5,299 nucleotides of DNA from Synechococcus sp. UW140 (GTDB taxonomy: Bacteria > Cyanobacteriota > Cyanobacteriia > PCC-6307 > Cyanobiaceae), in contig CAMDWF010000188.1 in NCBI GenBank assembly GCA_945878795.1, positions 1 to 5,299 on the forward strand, in the 5' to 3' direction. Below are positions 1 to 5,299 of the stretch, in pieces (the stretch's first letter is position 1; each line of letters starts with the position of its first letter). A model generated the notes under the pieces. It was not told where the DNA came from and made no database searches. It saw only the letters and a program-made list of their open reading frames with translations. A program made the translations under genes and the position numbers.

Positions 1-587
1 CGTTGCCTTTCGATGGGGGCGACATGGCGCCATTGCCCCGCAGCCAGACCCGCCAGGTCCAGCGGCGGATCGCCGTCCATTAGATCGATAGCTACCCGCA
101 GCAGCCGCAGGGTGGGCAGACCCACGGCAGCCGTCATGCGGCGCACCTGGCGGTTGCGCCCTTCCCGCAGCTCCAGTTCGATCCAGCTGGTTGGCAGGGA
201 ACGGCGCTGTCGAATCGCTGGGGTGCGCTCCCCCAGGGCCGCCTGCTCCACTTCCAGATCCGCCAGGGGCCGGGCCCGGGCCGGCAGGGTGGGGCGCCCC
301 TTGAGGTTGATCCCAGAGCGCAGGGGTTCCAGGTCAGCGTCGCTGGGCTGTCCTTCCACCTGGGCCCAATAGCGGCGCCAATGGCCCCAGCGCGGATCGG
401 TCAGCCGTTGCTGCAGCACTCCCTCATCGGTAAGCAAAAGCAATCCCTCACTGTCCCCATCAAGGCGGCCGGCGGCGTATACCTCGGGTACCGGCACAAA
501 GTCGGCCAGGGGCCGAAAGCGGCTGCCGGCCTCGGGGCTGAACTGGCTCAGAACCCCGTAGGGCTTGTGAAACAACAAAGTGGTCAC
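1..587 (-). CDS. rluE: 23S rRNA pseudouridine synthase, RluE type (3' end cut by window edge)
   Basis: This enzyme isomerises a uridine in rRNA to pseudouridine; E. coli RluE acts on 23S U2457. The 195 visible residues cover nearly the whole catalytic domain of the RsuA/RluB/RluE/RluF family. An opening FHKPYGVLSQF (residues 6-16) matches the family N-terminus. The catalytic-loop motif AGRLDGDSEGLLLLT (39-53) contains the expected catalytic Asp at residue 43. LPTSW (131-135) and EGRNRQVRRM (142-151), followed by VGLPTLRL, are the strongly RluE-like C-terminal signatures. The N-terminal S4 domain of RsuA/RluB is absent, as in RluE. The start is a GTG at 587, chosen because GGAGG lies 9 bases upstream and the family homology begins at once; the in-frame stop at 621-623 limits the start to within 33 bases upstream. 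E. coli RluE ends soon after the equivalent of the last visible residues, so only a short tail is probably missing. Family assignment is secure; the exact modified uridine is inferred. Confidence 0.93.
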   Translation of the reverse strand, partial: MTTLLFHKPYGVLSQFSPEAGSRFRPLADFVPVPEVYAAGRLDGDSEGLLLLTDEGVLQQRLTDPRWGHWRRYWAQVEGQPSDADLEPLRSGINLKGRPTLPARARPLADLEVEQAALGERTPAIRQRRSLPTSWIELELREGRNRQVRRMTAAVGLPTLRLLRVAIDLMDGDPPLDLAGLAAGQWRHVAPIERQ

Positions 588-596
588 ATCCCCATG

Positions 597-601
597 CCTC
601 C
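597..601 (-). promoter_or_regulatory. Ribosome binding site of the pseudouridine synthase
   Basis: The minus strand reads GGAGG here, 9 bases before the GTG at 587. It decides the start codon of the pseudouridine synthase. It is the only strong Shine-Dalgarno sequence I see ahead of any gene in this window. It lies in the 33-base gap after the stop of the small upstream ORF at 621-710. Confidence 0.7.
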
Positions 602-620
602 GTGGCTTGTCATGGGCGTG

Positions 621-710
621 TCATTGGCCTTGGCGCCAGCGCCACAGATTGACCACCCCGATGGATAGCAACAACAGGCCCAGATCCATGGAAACGGGGG
701 GCAAAATCAT
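621..710 (-). CDS. Possible small single-span membrane protein (29 aa), upstream of rluE
   Basis: I do not recognise this as a named family. From the ATG at 710 it encodes 29 residues: a short polar/proline start (MILPPVSM), a hydrophobic run of about 14 residues (DLGLLLLSIGVVNLW) and a basic end (RWRQGQ). That is the profile of a tiny membrane-anchored protein with a positive C-terminus. The reading frame stays open upstream to 881, but the upstream part is Arg/Cys/Pro-rich and looks non-coding, so I prefer the ATG at 710; a second ATG at 689 would give 22 residues. AAGG about ten bases upstream is a weak ribosome binding site. The stop (621-623) lies 33 bases before the rluE start on the same strand, so the two could be co-transcribed. 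A chance hydrophobic ORF is a real alternative. Confidence 0.38.
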   Translation of the reverse strand: MILPPVSMDLGLLLLSIGVVNLWRWRQGQ

Positions 711-840
711 CGCTTGGACCTTGGCATCGGTTGGGACCCTAGCGAGCAGGGCTTTGCCGGGTCGTTCCGGCCGCCAGCTCTGCAGGGGGGCGGTTGGGCC
801 ACCGGTACAGTGGCGGAACTTGCATCGCCCAGCCCACCGC
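711..840. other. Divergent intergenic region between rluE side and infA-like gene
   Basis: This stretch (588-840 if the small ORF at 621-710 is not real) must hold the promoters for both the leftward rluE transcript and the rightward IF-1-like gene. I see no convincing -35/-10 pair on either strand; TACAGT at 806-811 is a possible but isolated -10 for the IF-1 gene. No Shine-Dalgarno sequence precedes the ATG at 841, where the upstream bases are C-rich. No tRNA, riboswitch or strong hairpin is evident. Confidence 0.4.
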
Positions 841-1110
841 ATGATCGAGACGTCTGGAGTCATTGAGAAGGAACAGGGCAATGGCTTTTATCTGGTGACC
901 CTTGAGCAGCCGGCAGGCCACCAGTGCCTCTGTCGTGCAGCCGGCAAGCTCACCAAGTTCCGCATCAAGCTCCTGGCTGGCGACAAGGTGCTGGTCGAGA
1001 TCAGTCCCTACGACCTATCCCGCGGTCGCATCACCTATCGGGAGCGCAACGCCGGTGCGGCGGGCCCCCGGCCAGGCGGCAACCGTCCCGGCGGCCCGCG
1101 GCGCCGTTGA
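841..1110 (+). CDS. infA: IF-1-like translation initiation factor (S1/OB-fold), divergent paralogue type
   Basis: This is an 89-residue single-domain OB-fold protein of the IF-1 family. IF-1 binds the ribosomal A site on the 30S subunit and assists IF-2 and IF-3 in initiation. The core is clear: GVIEKEQGNGFYLVTLE (6-22) is strand 1-2, AAGKLTKFRIKLLAGDKVLVE (33-53) matches the family's SGK-[MI]R-x-YIRIL-x-GDKV segment, and SPYDLSRGRITYRER (55-69) matches SPYDLxxGRIxxR. It differs from ordinary IF-1 in three ways. It lacks the usual leading residues before the first strand. It carries two cysteines (29 and 31) where E. coli has VTAHI. It has a 20-residue Gly/Pro/Arg tail (70-89) ending PRRR. 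These features suggest a second IF-1-like protein, not the ribosomal-operon copy, and no ribosomal protein genes are adjacent. The start is chosen by homology; no ribosome binding site supports it. Whether it replaces or supplements canonical IF-1, or acts as an RNA chaperone, is unknown. Confidence 0.9.
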   Translation: MIETSGVIEKEQGNGFYLVTLEQPAGHQCLCRAAGKLTKFRIKLLAGDKVLVEISPYDLSRGRITYRERNAGAAGPRPGGNRPGGPRRR

Positions 1111-1146
1111 GCTTCGGCCTCGGCCCTTGGCCCCGGCTTTTGGCCC

Positions 1147-1180
1147 CGGCCCTGACCAGCCCTTCAGGCGCCAGGGGCCG
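1147..1180. repeat. Imperfect inverted repeat at the 3' end of NTRC
   Basis: CGGCCCTG (1147-1154) can pair with CAGGGGCCG (1172-1180) with one bulged G. The NTRC stop codon lies in the 17-base loop. It sits at the junction of the convergent infA-like and NTRC genes and could act as a weak bidirectional transcription stop. No U-tract follows on either strand, and such GC-rich repeats are easy to find by chance in this composition. Confidence 0.22.
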
Positions 1181-2582
1181 CTAGCGCCTCGATCGCCGCT
1201 TTGAATTCGCGGCGCTGCTTGACTCCTTGCCATTGCTGCTGGAGTTGTTTGTTGAAAAATAGCTGCACGGTGGGGGTACCCGTCACTCCGGCCTGTTGGG
1301 CGATTTCGGGGTCTGCCTCAATGTCGATCTCCACCCCCAGGGCCCGTCCTTCGAGCTCGGTGAGGACCCGCTTCAACTGGGGCTTCAGCACATGACAGGG
1401 GCCGCAGCTGGGGGAGGTGTAAACCACCAGCAAGGGTTTTTCGCTGTCGTGATAGAGCTTGCGCAGGGCATAGCCCCCTTTTTGCCAGAGGGCGGCGGCA
1501 TCGAAATTGCCGGCATCGCTGGTGGCGGTCGCTTCGGTTGGGCTGGCCGGCTCCGGTTCGATGTTTTGCCGTTCCACCGGACGGGCCAGTTGCTGGTCGG
1601 TTAACCAGCGTTCGGCGGCGAGGGCCGCCTGGCAGCCGCTGCCGGCGGCGGTAATGCCCTGGCGCCATTCGGCATCGGCCACATCACCGGCGGCAAAGAC
1701 TCCCTCCAGGCTGGTTTCTGGGCGGCCGGGCCGGGTGACGAGATAGCCCCTTGCATCGAGCTCAAGTTGACCCTGCAGCAACTCGGTGTTGGGGGTGTGG
1801 CCGATGGCATAGAACAGGCCCCTGACGGCCAGATCTTCCGTGGCGCCAGTGGTGCGCTCCCGCAGGCGGATGGCACTGAGCCAGTCCTCGCCCATGCCTG
1901 CCAATACCTCCCGGTTCCAGTGCACAGTGATGGCGGGATTGGCCAGGACCCGATCCGCCATGGCGGCACTGGCACGCAAGCTGTGACTGCGCACAATCAG
2001 GTGCACCTGGCTGCCGTATTTGGTCAGATAAACCGCCTCTTCACAGGCCGAATCGCCGCCACCGACTACGGCTAGCTGTTCCTTGCGAAACTGGGGGGTG
2101 GCCCCGTCGCAGATGGCGCAGGCACTGATGCCCCGGCTCCAGAAGCGTTCTTCTTCGCTGATGCCGAGGCGGTTGGCACTGGCCCCCGTGGCCAGGATCA
2201 GGGAGTGGGTCCAAACGGTTTCGCCTTCTGACGTGACCAACCGGTAGGGACGCACGGAAAGGTCGAGGGACTCCGCATCCGCCTCCACCAGCTTGGTGCC
2301 CCAGCGCAGGGCTTGGGCCTTGCAGCGGTCCATCAGCTCCGGTCCCAGGATGCCATCGGGGAAGCCCGGATAATTCTCGACGTGGGTTGTGGTCATCAGC
2401 TGGCCCCCAGGGATGCCACCCCGTTGGAAACCGGTGATCAGCAAGGGTGCCAGGTTGGCCCTGGCGGCATAGATGGCAGCTGTATAGCCGGCAGGGCCTG
2501 AACCGATGATGACCAGGTTTTCAATGGCAGCTTCAGGCAAGGAGCCTTCGGTCGAGCCGGGAAGGGGCGCGCTGGCGACCAT
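1164..2582 (-). CDS. trxB: NADPH-thioredoxin reductase C (thioredoxin reductase fused to thioredoxin)
   Basis: This 472-residue flavoprotein takes electrons from NADPH and passes them, through FAD and a redox disulfide, to its own C-terminal thioredoxin. In plants and cyanobacteria NTRC reduces 2-Cys peroxiredoxin and other targets in the stroma or cytosol. Visible features in order are: FAD site GSGPAGYTAA (27-36); catalytic disulfide CAIC followed by Asp (C155, C158); NADPH-binding GGGDSACEEA (174-183); FAD-binding GDVAD (299-303) with RQ just after; a Pro/Glu/Thr/Ala-rich linker (about 333-358); and a thioredoxin domain (about 375-468). That domain holds TSPSCGPCHVLKP (C393, C396) and the cis-proline GTPT (435-438). 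TSPSCGPC and the EIDIEADPEIA segment are characteristic of NTRC and not of free thioredoxin. Both active sites are intact. The start is the first ATG after the upstream in-frame region; no clear ribosome binding site precedes it. It is convergent with the IF-1 gene. Databases often label this gene trxB; the older abbreviation NTRC should not be confused with the nitrogen regulator NtrC. Confidence 0.96.
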   Translation of the reverse strand: MVASAPLPGSTEGSLPEAAIENLVIIGSGPAGYTAAIYAARANLAPLLITGFQRGGIPGGQLMTTTHVENYPGFPDGILGPELMDRCKAQALRWGTKLVEADAESLDLSVRPYRLVTSEGETVWTHSLILATGASANRLGISEEERFWSRGISACAICDGATPQFRKEQLAVVGGGDSACEEAVYLTKYGSQVHLIVRSHSLRASAAMADRVLANPAITVHWNREVLAGMGEDWLSAIRLRERTTGATEDLAVRGLFYAIGHTPNTELLQGQLELDARGYLVTRPGRPETSLEGVFAAGDVADAEWRQGITAAGSGCQAALAAERWLTDQQLARPVERQNIEPEPASPTEATATSDAGNFDAAALWQKGGYALRKLYHDSEKPLLVVYTSPSCGPCHVLKPQLKRVLTELEGRALGVEIDIEADPEIAQQAGVTGTPTVQLFFNKQLQQQWQGVKQRREFKAAIEALAAPGA

Positions 2583-2631
2583 GGGGCTTAAGCGGAGTGA
2601 CTACGGCTAAGCCTAGGGCGTGGTGCTCTGG

Positions 2632-2647
2632 TTTTGGCGAACCAAAA
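2632..2647. repeat. Hairpin-forming inverted repeat in the NTRC leader
   Basis: TTTTGG (2632-2637) and CCAAAA (2642-2647) form a perfect 6-bp stem around a 4-base loop. Read on the minus strand, as it would be in a leader transcript of NTRC, the loop is UUCG. It lies about 50 bases before the NTRC start and downstream of the candidate promoter at 2658-2686. The stem is A/U-rich and no U-tract follows it on the minus strand, so it is not a good terminator for the upstream small gene. It may be a 5' leader structure or chance. Confidence 0.35.
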
Positions 2648-2657
2648 ACGTTGGCTG

Positions 2658-2686
2658 ATTAATTGGAACTAACTTTAAATTTCCAA
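2658..2686 (-). promoter_or_regulatory. Candidate sigma-70-type promoter for NTRC
   Basis: On the minus strand TTGGAA (2681-2686) and ATTAAT (2658-2663) are separated by exactly 17 bases, each matching four of six consensus positions of -35 TTGACA and -10 TATAAT. This lies in the only notably A/T-rich patch of the window, 75-100 bases before the NTRC start. The same patch contains an inverted repeat TTGGAA (2663-2668) / TTCCAA (2681-2686) with a 12-base spacer, which could be an operator. The -35 would overlap the last codons of the small upstream gene. This is pattern reading only. Confidence 0.38.
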
Positions 2687-2911
2687 CAATCCATCGGTCT
2701 CTGGCCGCTGCTTGCAGGTGAGATCTTTAGGCACCATCAACATGCTCGACTTGAGCACATCGGGATCTTGATCCAGGGCAACCAACCATTCGCGAAATTC
2801 TTCGCTGAGCGCAAAACTTTCTTCGTATAATTCCATGGTGTCGAGGGCTGAGCGGCGGGCCAAGGCCCAACAGACAGCAACTGTCAATCTGCGATGCACC
2901 GAGGCGTCCAT
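2675..2911 (-). CDS. Small conserved-looking hypothetical protein (78 aa, or 53 aa from an internal start)
   Basis: I do not recognise this protein. It is soluble-looking, with an Arg/Ala-rich opening (residues 1-25), then an acidic, probably helical segment MELYEESFALSEEFREWL (26-43), then ALDQDPDVLKSSMLMVPKDL and a more polar end with one Cys (65). The region from M26 onward has balanced amino-acid content typical of a real protein, while the first 25 residues, including VAVCWALARRSA, could be either coding or leader. The ATG at 2836 would give 53 residues. Neither start has a clear ribosome binding site. The gene lies alone between helicase (104-base gap upstream) and NTRC (92-base gap downstream), all on the minus strand. 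There is no signal peptide or metal site, and nothing to name a function. A regulatory or stress-related small protein is possible but unsupported. Confidence 0.55.
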   Translation of the reverse strand: MDASVHRRLTVAVCWALARRSALDTMELYEESFALSEEFREWLVALDQDPDVLKSSMLMVPKDLTCKQRPETDGLLEI

Positions 2912-3015
2912 GCGTTTCGTCCGGCTGACTTCAAGCCTGCCTTGCTATCTGGCATATGAAGGTGTTTGTTGATACACAGTCGCATAGCCATGGCATCTTG
3001 ACAGCTTTTGCTGAC
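2912..3015. other. Intergenic region between helicase and small hypothetical gene
   Basis: This 104-base gap should contain the end of the helicase transcript and, if there is one, the promoter of the small gene at 2675-2911. It has short palindromes (GCCATGGC at 2987-2994 and CATATG at 2953-2958) but no hairpin followed by a U-tract and no clear -35/-10 pair. Nothing else is supported here. Confidence 0.4.
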
Positions 3016-4533
3016 TCATTCTTCGCCTCGGGGCTGCAATGAACTTTTGCTCAGATTTGGTAATTGGGGGCCCTTCACCTGGATGACCCCACTGGCCTGG
3101 ACGCCCAGGGCTTGCCAGCTCGCCAGCGGATCCCCGGCCCAGCCCCCGGCCCCGGCCCCGGCGACCGTTCGGGGCGGGCTGATCCGGTAGGGCTCGCTCA
3201 GGGACCAACCCCGGGCATGGTCCATCAACAGGGGGTCGGCCGGAGCGAACACATAGGACGGCTGGCGGGGGCCGGCTGGGCAGGCCCGGGTCGCCTCAGC
3301 CACCCGCACGGCCCTGGTGATCGCCTGCACAAAACGGCTGCGCGTCACCACCGTGGTCAGATAAGCCACCACCCTCAACCGCGGCGCATCAAACCCTTCT
3401 GAGCACATGTCCACGCTCACCAGCCATTCGCCGGCGCCGGCTCGGAAGGCCTTCAGCAGCGCCTCCGCCTCCAGCTCCTGGGAGTGCACCAGCTGCACCC
3501 GATCCCCCTGCTCGATCAGCAGGGCGCTGATTTGACGGGCGTGCCCGATGTCCCTGGCCACCACCAGGCCACCGGCTGCCGGTTCCCGCTGGCGAACCCA
3601 GGCCAGGCGGGAGCGGGCCTGCAGCAACACCCGCAGGGCAATGCCACCGCCGTCCCCCAGGCGGATCGCCTGCCGCAGATTGCGGGCCCGCCAGCTTTCG
3701 CGGCTTTCGGCCGACAAGGGCGACCGTTCCCGTTCGTCGCCGTCCCGGGGCCGGCCGTGTTCTACCCAGCCATCTTGAAAGCGAAATTCCAGCGGCCTTA
3801 CATCGCCGGCCTCGATCAACTGGCGGGGTTCGATGCTCAGGTCCGGCACGATGTGTTCGCCTCCCCCCGCCTCGGCCGGAATCGGCTGGCGCCGGGCGGC
3901 ACAGAAGGCCAGGTTGTCGGCCCGAAAGGGGGTGCCGGAGAGTCCTAGCCGCAAGGCGGCCGGTGCGCTGAGTCGGCTGAAGGCTGGCCCCCAGGCGCTG
4001 GACTCCGGTTCGTCCGGATTGAGGCCGAGGTGGTGCACTTCATCGGCAATGGCCAGCCAGCGCACCCCTTGCCCGGCCCCGCTCAGCAGTGCCGTTGGCT
4101 GCCCCTGGGCCCGGGTTGCCGCCTGGTAACTGAGGACCAGGCCATGGCTGGTTTCCCGGGGGGCGCCGCCATGCCAGGGTTCGAGAATCAAACCCAAGCG
4201 CCGTCCCGTTTCCAGCCATTGCTGGGCAATGGTGTTGCGGTGGCAGCAGATCAGGACGCGATCAAGGTGGCCTTCCTGCCAGAGGCGGCGGAACCCCAAG
4301 AGCGCACCGATGGTCTTGCCCGCCCCTGGCCCGGCATGAACCAGCACATCTTTATCAAGGGCAGGCCCCTGACGCAGCCTGCGGCGCAACAACTCGATCA
4401 GTTGGCGCTGCCACTGGCGTGGTTCGATGGCCGGGGCGGCCGCGACCGATTCCCCCAGGGGGTTGGTGCGCGGGCGCAGGCCAAGATCAAAGGAGGGGGG
4501 CGCCATGATGGGATTCTGGCGCCCCACCGCCAC
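3016..4533 (-). CDS. Superfamily II DEAD/DEAH-box helicase (XPB/SSL2-like)
   Basis: This is an ATP-dependent nucleic-acid helicase or translocase with both RecA-like domains. Motifs in order, counting from the GTG at 4533: a Q-type segment EPRQWQRQLIELL (37-49); Walker A AGPGAGKT (67-74); Ia ICCHRNTIAQQW (95-106); Walker B/II DEVH (164-167); III LSGTPFR (198-204); IV region GLVVARDIGHA (322-332); V VDMCSEGFDAPRL (374-386); VI FVQAITRAVRV (401-411). The layout resembles the COG1061/XPB-like group found as stand-alone proteins in many bacteria. In motif VI the usual QxxGRxxR Gly is Thr, but both arginines remain. An Arg/Glu/Asp-rich stretch (about 257-285) joins the domains. The last 90 residues after motif VI are Gly/Pro-rich and carry no domain I know. 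Start choice is uncertain: GTG at 4533 has only a weak CAGGGTG ahead, while the ATG at 4506 gives 496 residues and leaves more promoter room. No methylase, nuclease or other partner is adjacent, so a repair or RNA role is as likely as defence. Confidence 0.9.
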   Translation of the reverse strand: MAVGRQNPIMAPPSFDLGLRPRTNPLGESVAAAPAIEPRQWQRQLIELLRRRLRQGPALDKDVLVHAGPGAGKTIGALLGFRRLWQEGHLDRVLICCHRNTIAQQWLETGRRLGLILEPWHGGAPRETSHGLVLSYQAATRAQGQPTALLSGAGQGVRWLAIADEVHHLGLNPDEPESSAWGPAFSRLSAPAALRLGLSGTPFRADNLAFCAARRQPIPAEAGGGEHIVPDLSIEPRQLIEAGDVRPLEFRFQDGWVEHGRPRDGDERERSPLSAESRESWRARNLRQAIRLGDGGGIALRVLLQARSRLAWVRQREPAAGGLVVARDIGHARQISALLIEQGDRVQLVHSQELEAEALLKAFRAGAGEWLVSVDMCSEGFDAPRLRVVAYLTTVVTRSRFVQAITRAVRVAEATRACPAGPRQPSYVFAPADPLLMDHARGWSLSEPYRISPPRTVAGAGAGGWAGDPLASWQALGVQASGVIQVKGPQLPNLSKSSLQPRGEE

Positions 4534-4565
4534 GGGTCACCCTGCCGCTATTCCAGTCCCTGACC
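4534..4565. promoter_or_regulatory. Very short divergent promoter region between helicase and hydrolase
   Basis: Only 32 bases (59 if the helicase starts at the ATG at 4506) separate the divergent starts. The promoters of the two genes must therefore overlap each other or reach into the neighbouring coding sequences. I see no recognisable -35/-10 pair and no Shine-Dalgarno sequence before the hydrolase ATG. The region is inferred from gene layout only. Confidence 0.35.
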
Positions 4566-5299
4566 ATGGCGAGCCCGGATTCCCATCCCGATGCCGATTG
4601 GGATTGCCTGCCTACCGGGGGGCCCTTTCGGCCCCGCTTTCCCTGGTGGGGCGGCGATCTCCAGACCGTGCGGGACAGCCTCCACCCCCCTGGCCTACCC
4701 CTGGATCGGGGCCAGCGGGCCACTATTGCCCTCACTGGGGCGGACCGACTGCTGGCCTGGGTAGATGGGGTCGCCGAGCCCTGGGGCTGGGTGGTGCTGG
4801 TGCATGGGTTGGGCGGCTGCAGCGCCGGCCCCAGCCTGCGCCGGTTGGGCCTGGTCATGCAGGACCACGGTTTGACGGTGGTGCGCCTCAACCTGCGGGG
4901 GGCCGGCCAGGGCCGCCCTATGGCCCATGGCAGCTACGCCGCCCGATGTGACCAAGATGTGCTGACCGCCCTGGCCTGGGCCCGGCTCCAGGCGGGATCC
5001 CTGCCCCTCTTCGGCGTCGGCTTGTCCCTGGGGGGCACGGTGCTGCTGAATGCCTTGCTGACGGCCCTGGGCCAGAAGCCAGCCTTGGGATCGCCGCTGC
5101 AGGGCCTGGCCTGTGTCAGCAGCCCCCTCGATTTGGAGGCCTGTCTGCTCCAGATGGAACGCCGCCGCAATGCGCTTTACCAGCGCTGGCTGCTGCGGCG
5201 ACTGGTGGACGAGGTGGGCCAGGATCCCGGCGGGCTGGCCGCCGCCGAAGCGCCGGCCCTGCGGCGGGCCCTGCACCTCGGCTCAATTCGCGCCTTTGA
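4566..5299 (+). CDS. YheT-family alpha/beta hydrolase (3' end cut by window edge)
   Basis: This is a predicted serine hydrolase of the YheT/COG0429 family (esterase-like, cytosolic, natural substrate usually unknown). The 244 visible residues are the N-terminal two thirds or more of a protein that is normally about 320-350 residues. FRPRFPWWGGDLQTV (21-35) matches the family's opening motif ending in QT. VVLVHGLGG (76-84) is the first-strand/oxyanion-hole motif with His80-Gly81. VVRLNLRGAG (105-114) follows, then the nucleophile elbow GLSLGG with Ser154, and SSPLDLEACLLQME (185-198) followed by LYQRWLLRRL (204-213), both typical of YheT proteins. The catalytic Asp and His are expected beyond the window end. 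The last two bases, GA, begin a codon and are not a stop: IRAF is followed by Asp or Glu, as the family's IRxFD motif predicts. The ATG at 4566 is chosen because homology starts soon after; no ribosome binding site is visible. It is divergent from the helicase, with no shown functional link. Confidence 0.9.
   Translation, partial: MASPDSHPDADWDCLPTGGPFRPRFPWWGGDLQTVRDSLHPPGLPLDRGQRATIALTGADRLLAWVDGVAEPWGWVVLVHGLGGCSAGPSLRRLGLVMQDHGLTVVRLNLRGAGQGRPMAHGSYAARCDQDVLTALAWARLQAGSLPLFGVGLSLGGTVLLNALLTALGQKPALGSPLQGLACVSSPLDLEACLLQMERRRNALYQRWLLRRLVDEVGQDPGGLAAAEAPALRRALHLGSIRAF

Noticed and set aside
580..840. An in-frame upward extension of the IF-1 gene to an ATG at 580.
   Set aside because: The extension overlaps the rluE start region and has no IF-1 homology; the family domain begins just after the ATG at 841.
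711..881. N-terminal extension of the small ORF upstream of rluE, up to 86 residues in all.
   Set aside because: The extra residues are Arg/Cys/Pro-rich and look like translated GC-rich intergenic DNA; only the last 29 residues look protein-like.
1188..1193. CGATCG, reminiscent of the cyanobacterial HIP1 octamer.
   Set aside because: The flanking bases do not complete GCGATCGC, and one partial copy is not evidence.
2945..3019. A 24-residue ORF on the minus strand whose ATG overlaps the helicase stop (ATGA), suggesting translational coupling.
   Set aside because: Very short, no recognisable features, composition not convincing; an ATGA overlap arises easily by chance.
4030..4563. Long plus-strand ORF opposite the helicase start.
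   Set aside because: It is a shadow of the helicase; long antisense ORFs are common at this GC content and the protein has no recognisable motif.
4695..5276. Long minus-strand ORF (193 residues) opposite the YheT-like hydrolase.
   Set aside because: Gln/Gly/Ala-rich translation typical of a shadow ORF; the plus strand has clear hydrolase motifs.
5295..5299. The window's last bases TTTGA could be read as Phe followed by a TGA stop.
   Set aside because: In the hydrolase frame the codon is TTT followed by an incomplete GA; the protein continues beyond the window, as the family length requires.

Overview
The window looks like chromosome from a high-GC picocyanobacterium (Synechococcus / Cyanobium / Vulcanococcus type). 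Three things point there: a fused NADPH-thioredoxin reductase/thioredoxin (NTRC), which is typical of cyanobacteria and plastids; a second, divergent IF-1-like protein; and short gene spacing with few Shine-Dalgarno sequences. The lineage is my inference from protein character, not from a database match. I saw no insertion sequence, phage gene, CRISPR array, tRNA or rRNA.

Layout, left to right. (1) Positions 1-587, minus strand: an RluE-type 23S rRNA pseudouridine synthase, cut by the left edge, with a clear GGAGG ribosome binding site. A possible 29-residue membrane miniprotein (621-710, minus) lies just upstream of it. (2) Positions 841-1110, plus strand: an IF-1-like OB-fold protein with a Gly/Pro/Arg tail, divergent from the pseudouridine synthase. 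(3) Positions 1164-2582, minus: NTRC, convergent with the IF-1 gene and only 53 bases away. (4) Positions 2675-2911, minus: a small unrecognised protein, upstream of NTRC on the same strand. (5) Positions 3016-4533, minus: a superfamily II DEAD/DEAH-type helicase. (6) Positions 4566 to the right edge, plus: a YheT-family alpha/beta hydrolase, cut by the window end and divergent from the helicase.

How they work together: the left side pairs two translation-related genes (rRNA modification and an IF-1 paralogue) that share an upstream region. NTRC is a general thiol-redox hub. Helicase, small protein and NTRC lie in tandem on the minus strand, but gaps of 104 and 92 bases, and a possible promoter before NTRC, suggest they are not a tight operon. 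No gap without a recognised gene exceeds about 255 bases. Most of the window is ordinary housekeeping sequence. The parts worth a second look are the IF-1 paralogue, the two small ORFs and the promoter/hairpin region before NTRC. I found no convincing evidence of a new multi-gene system.
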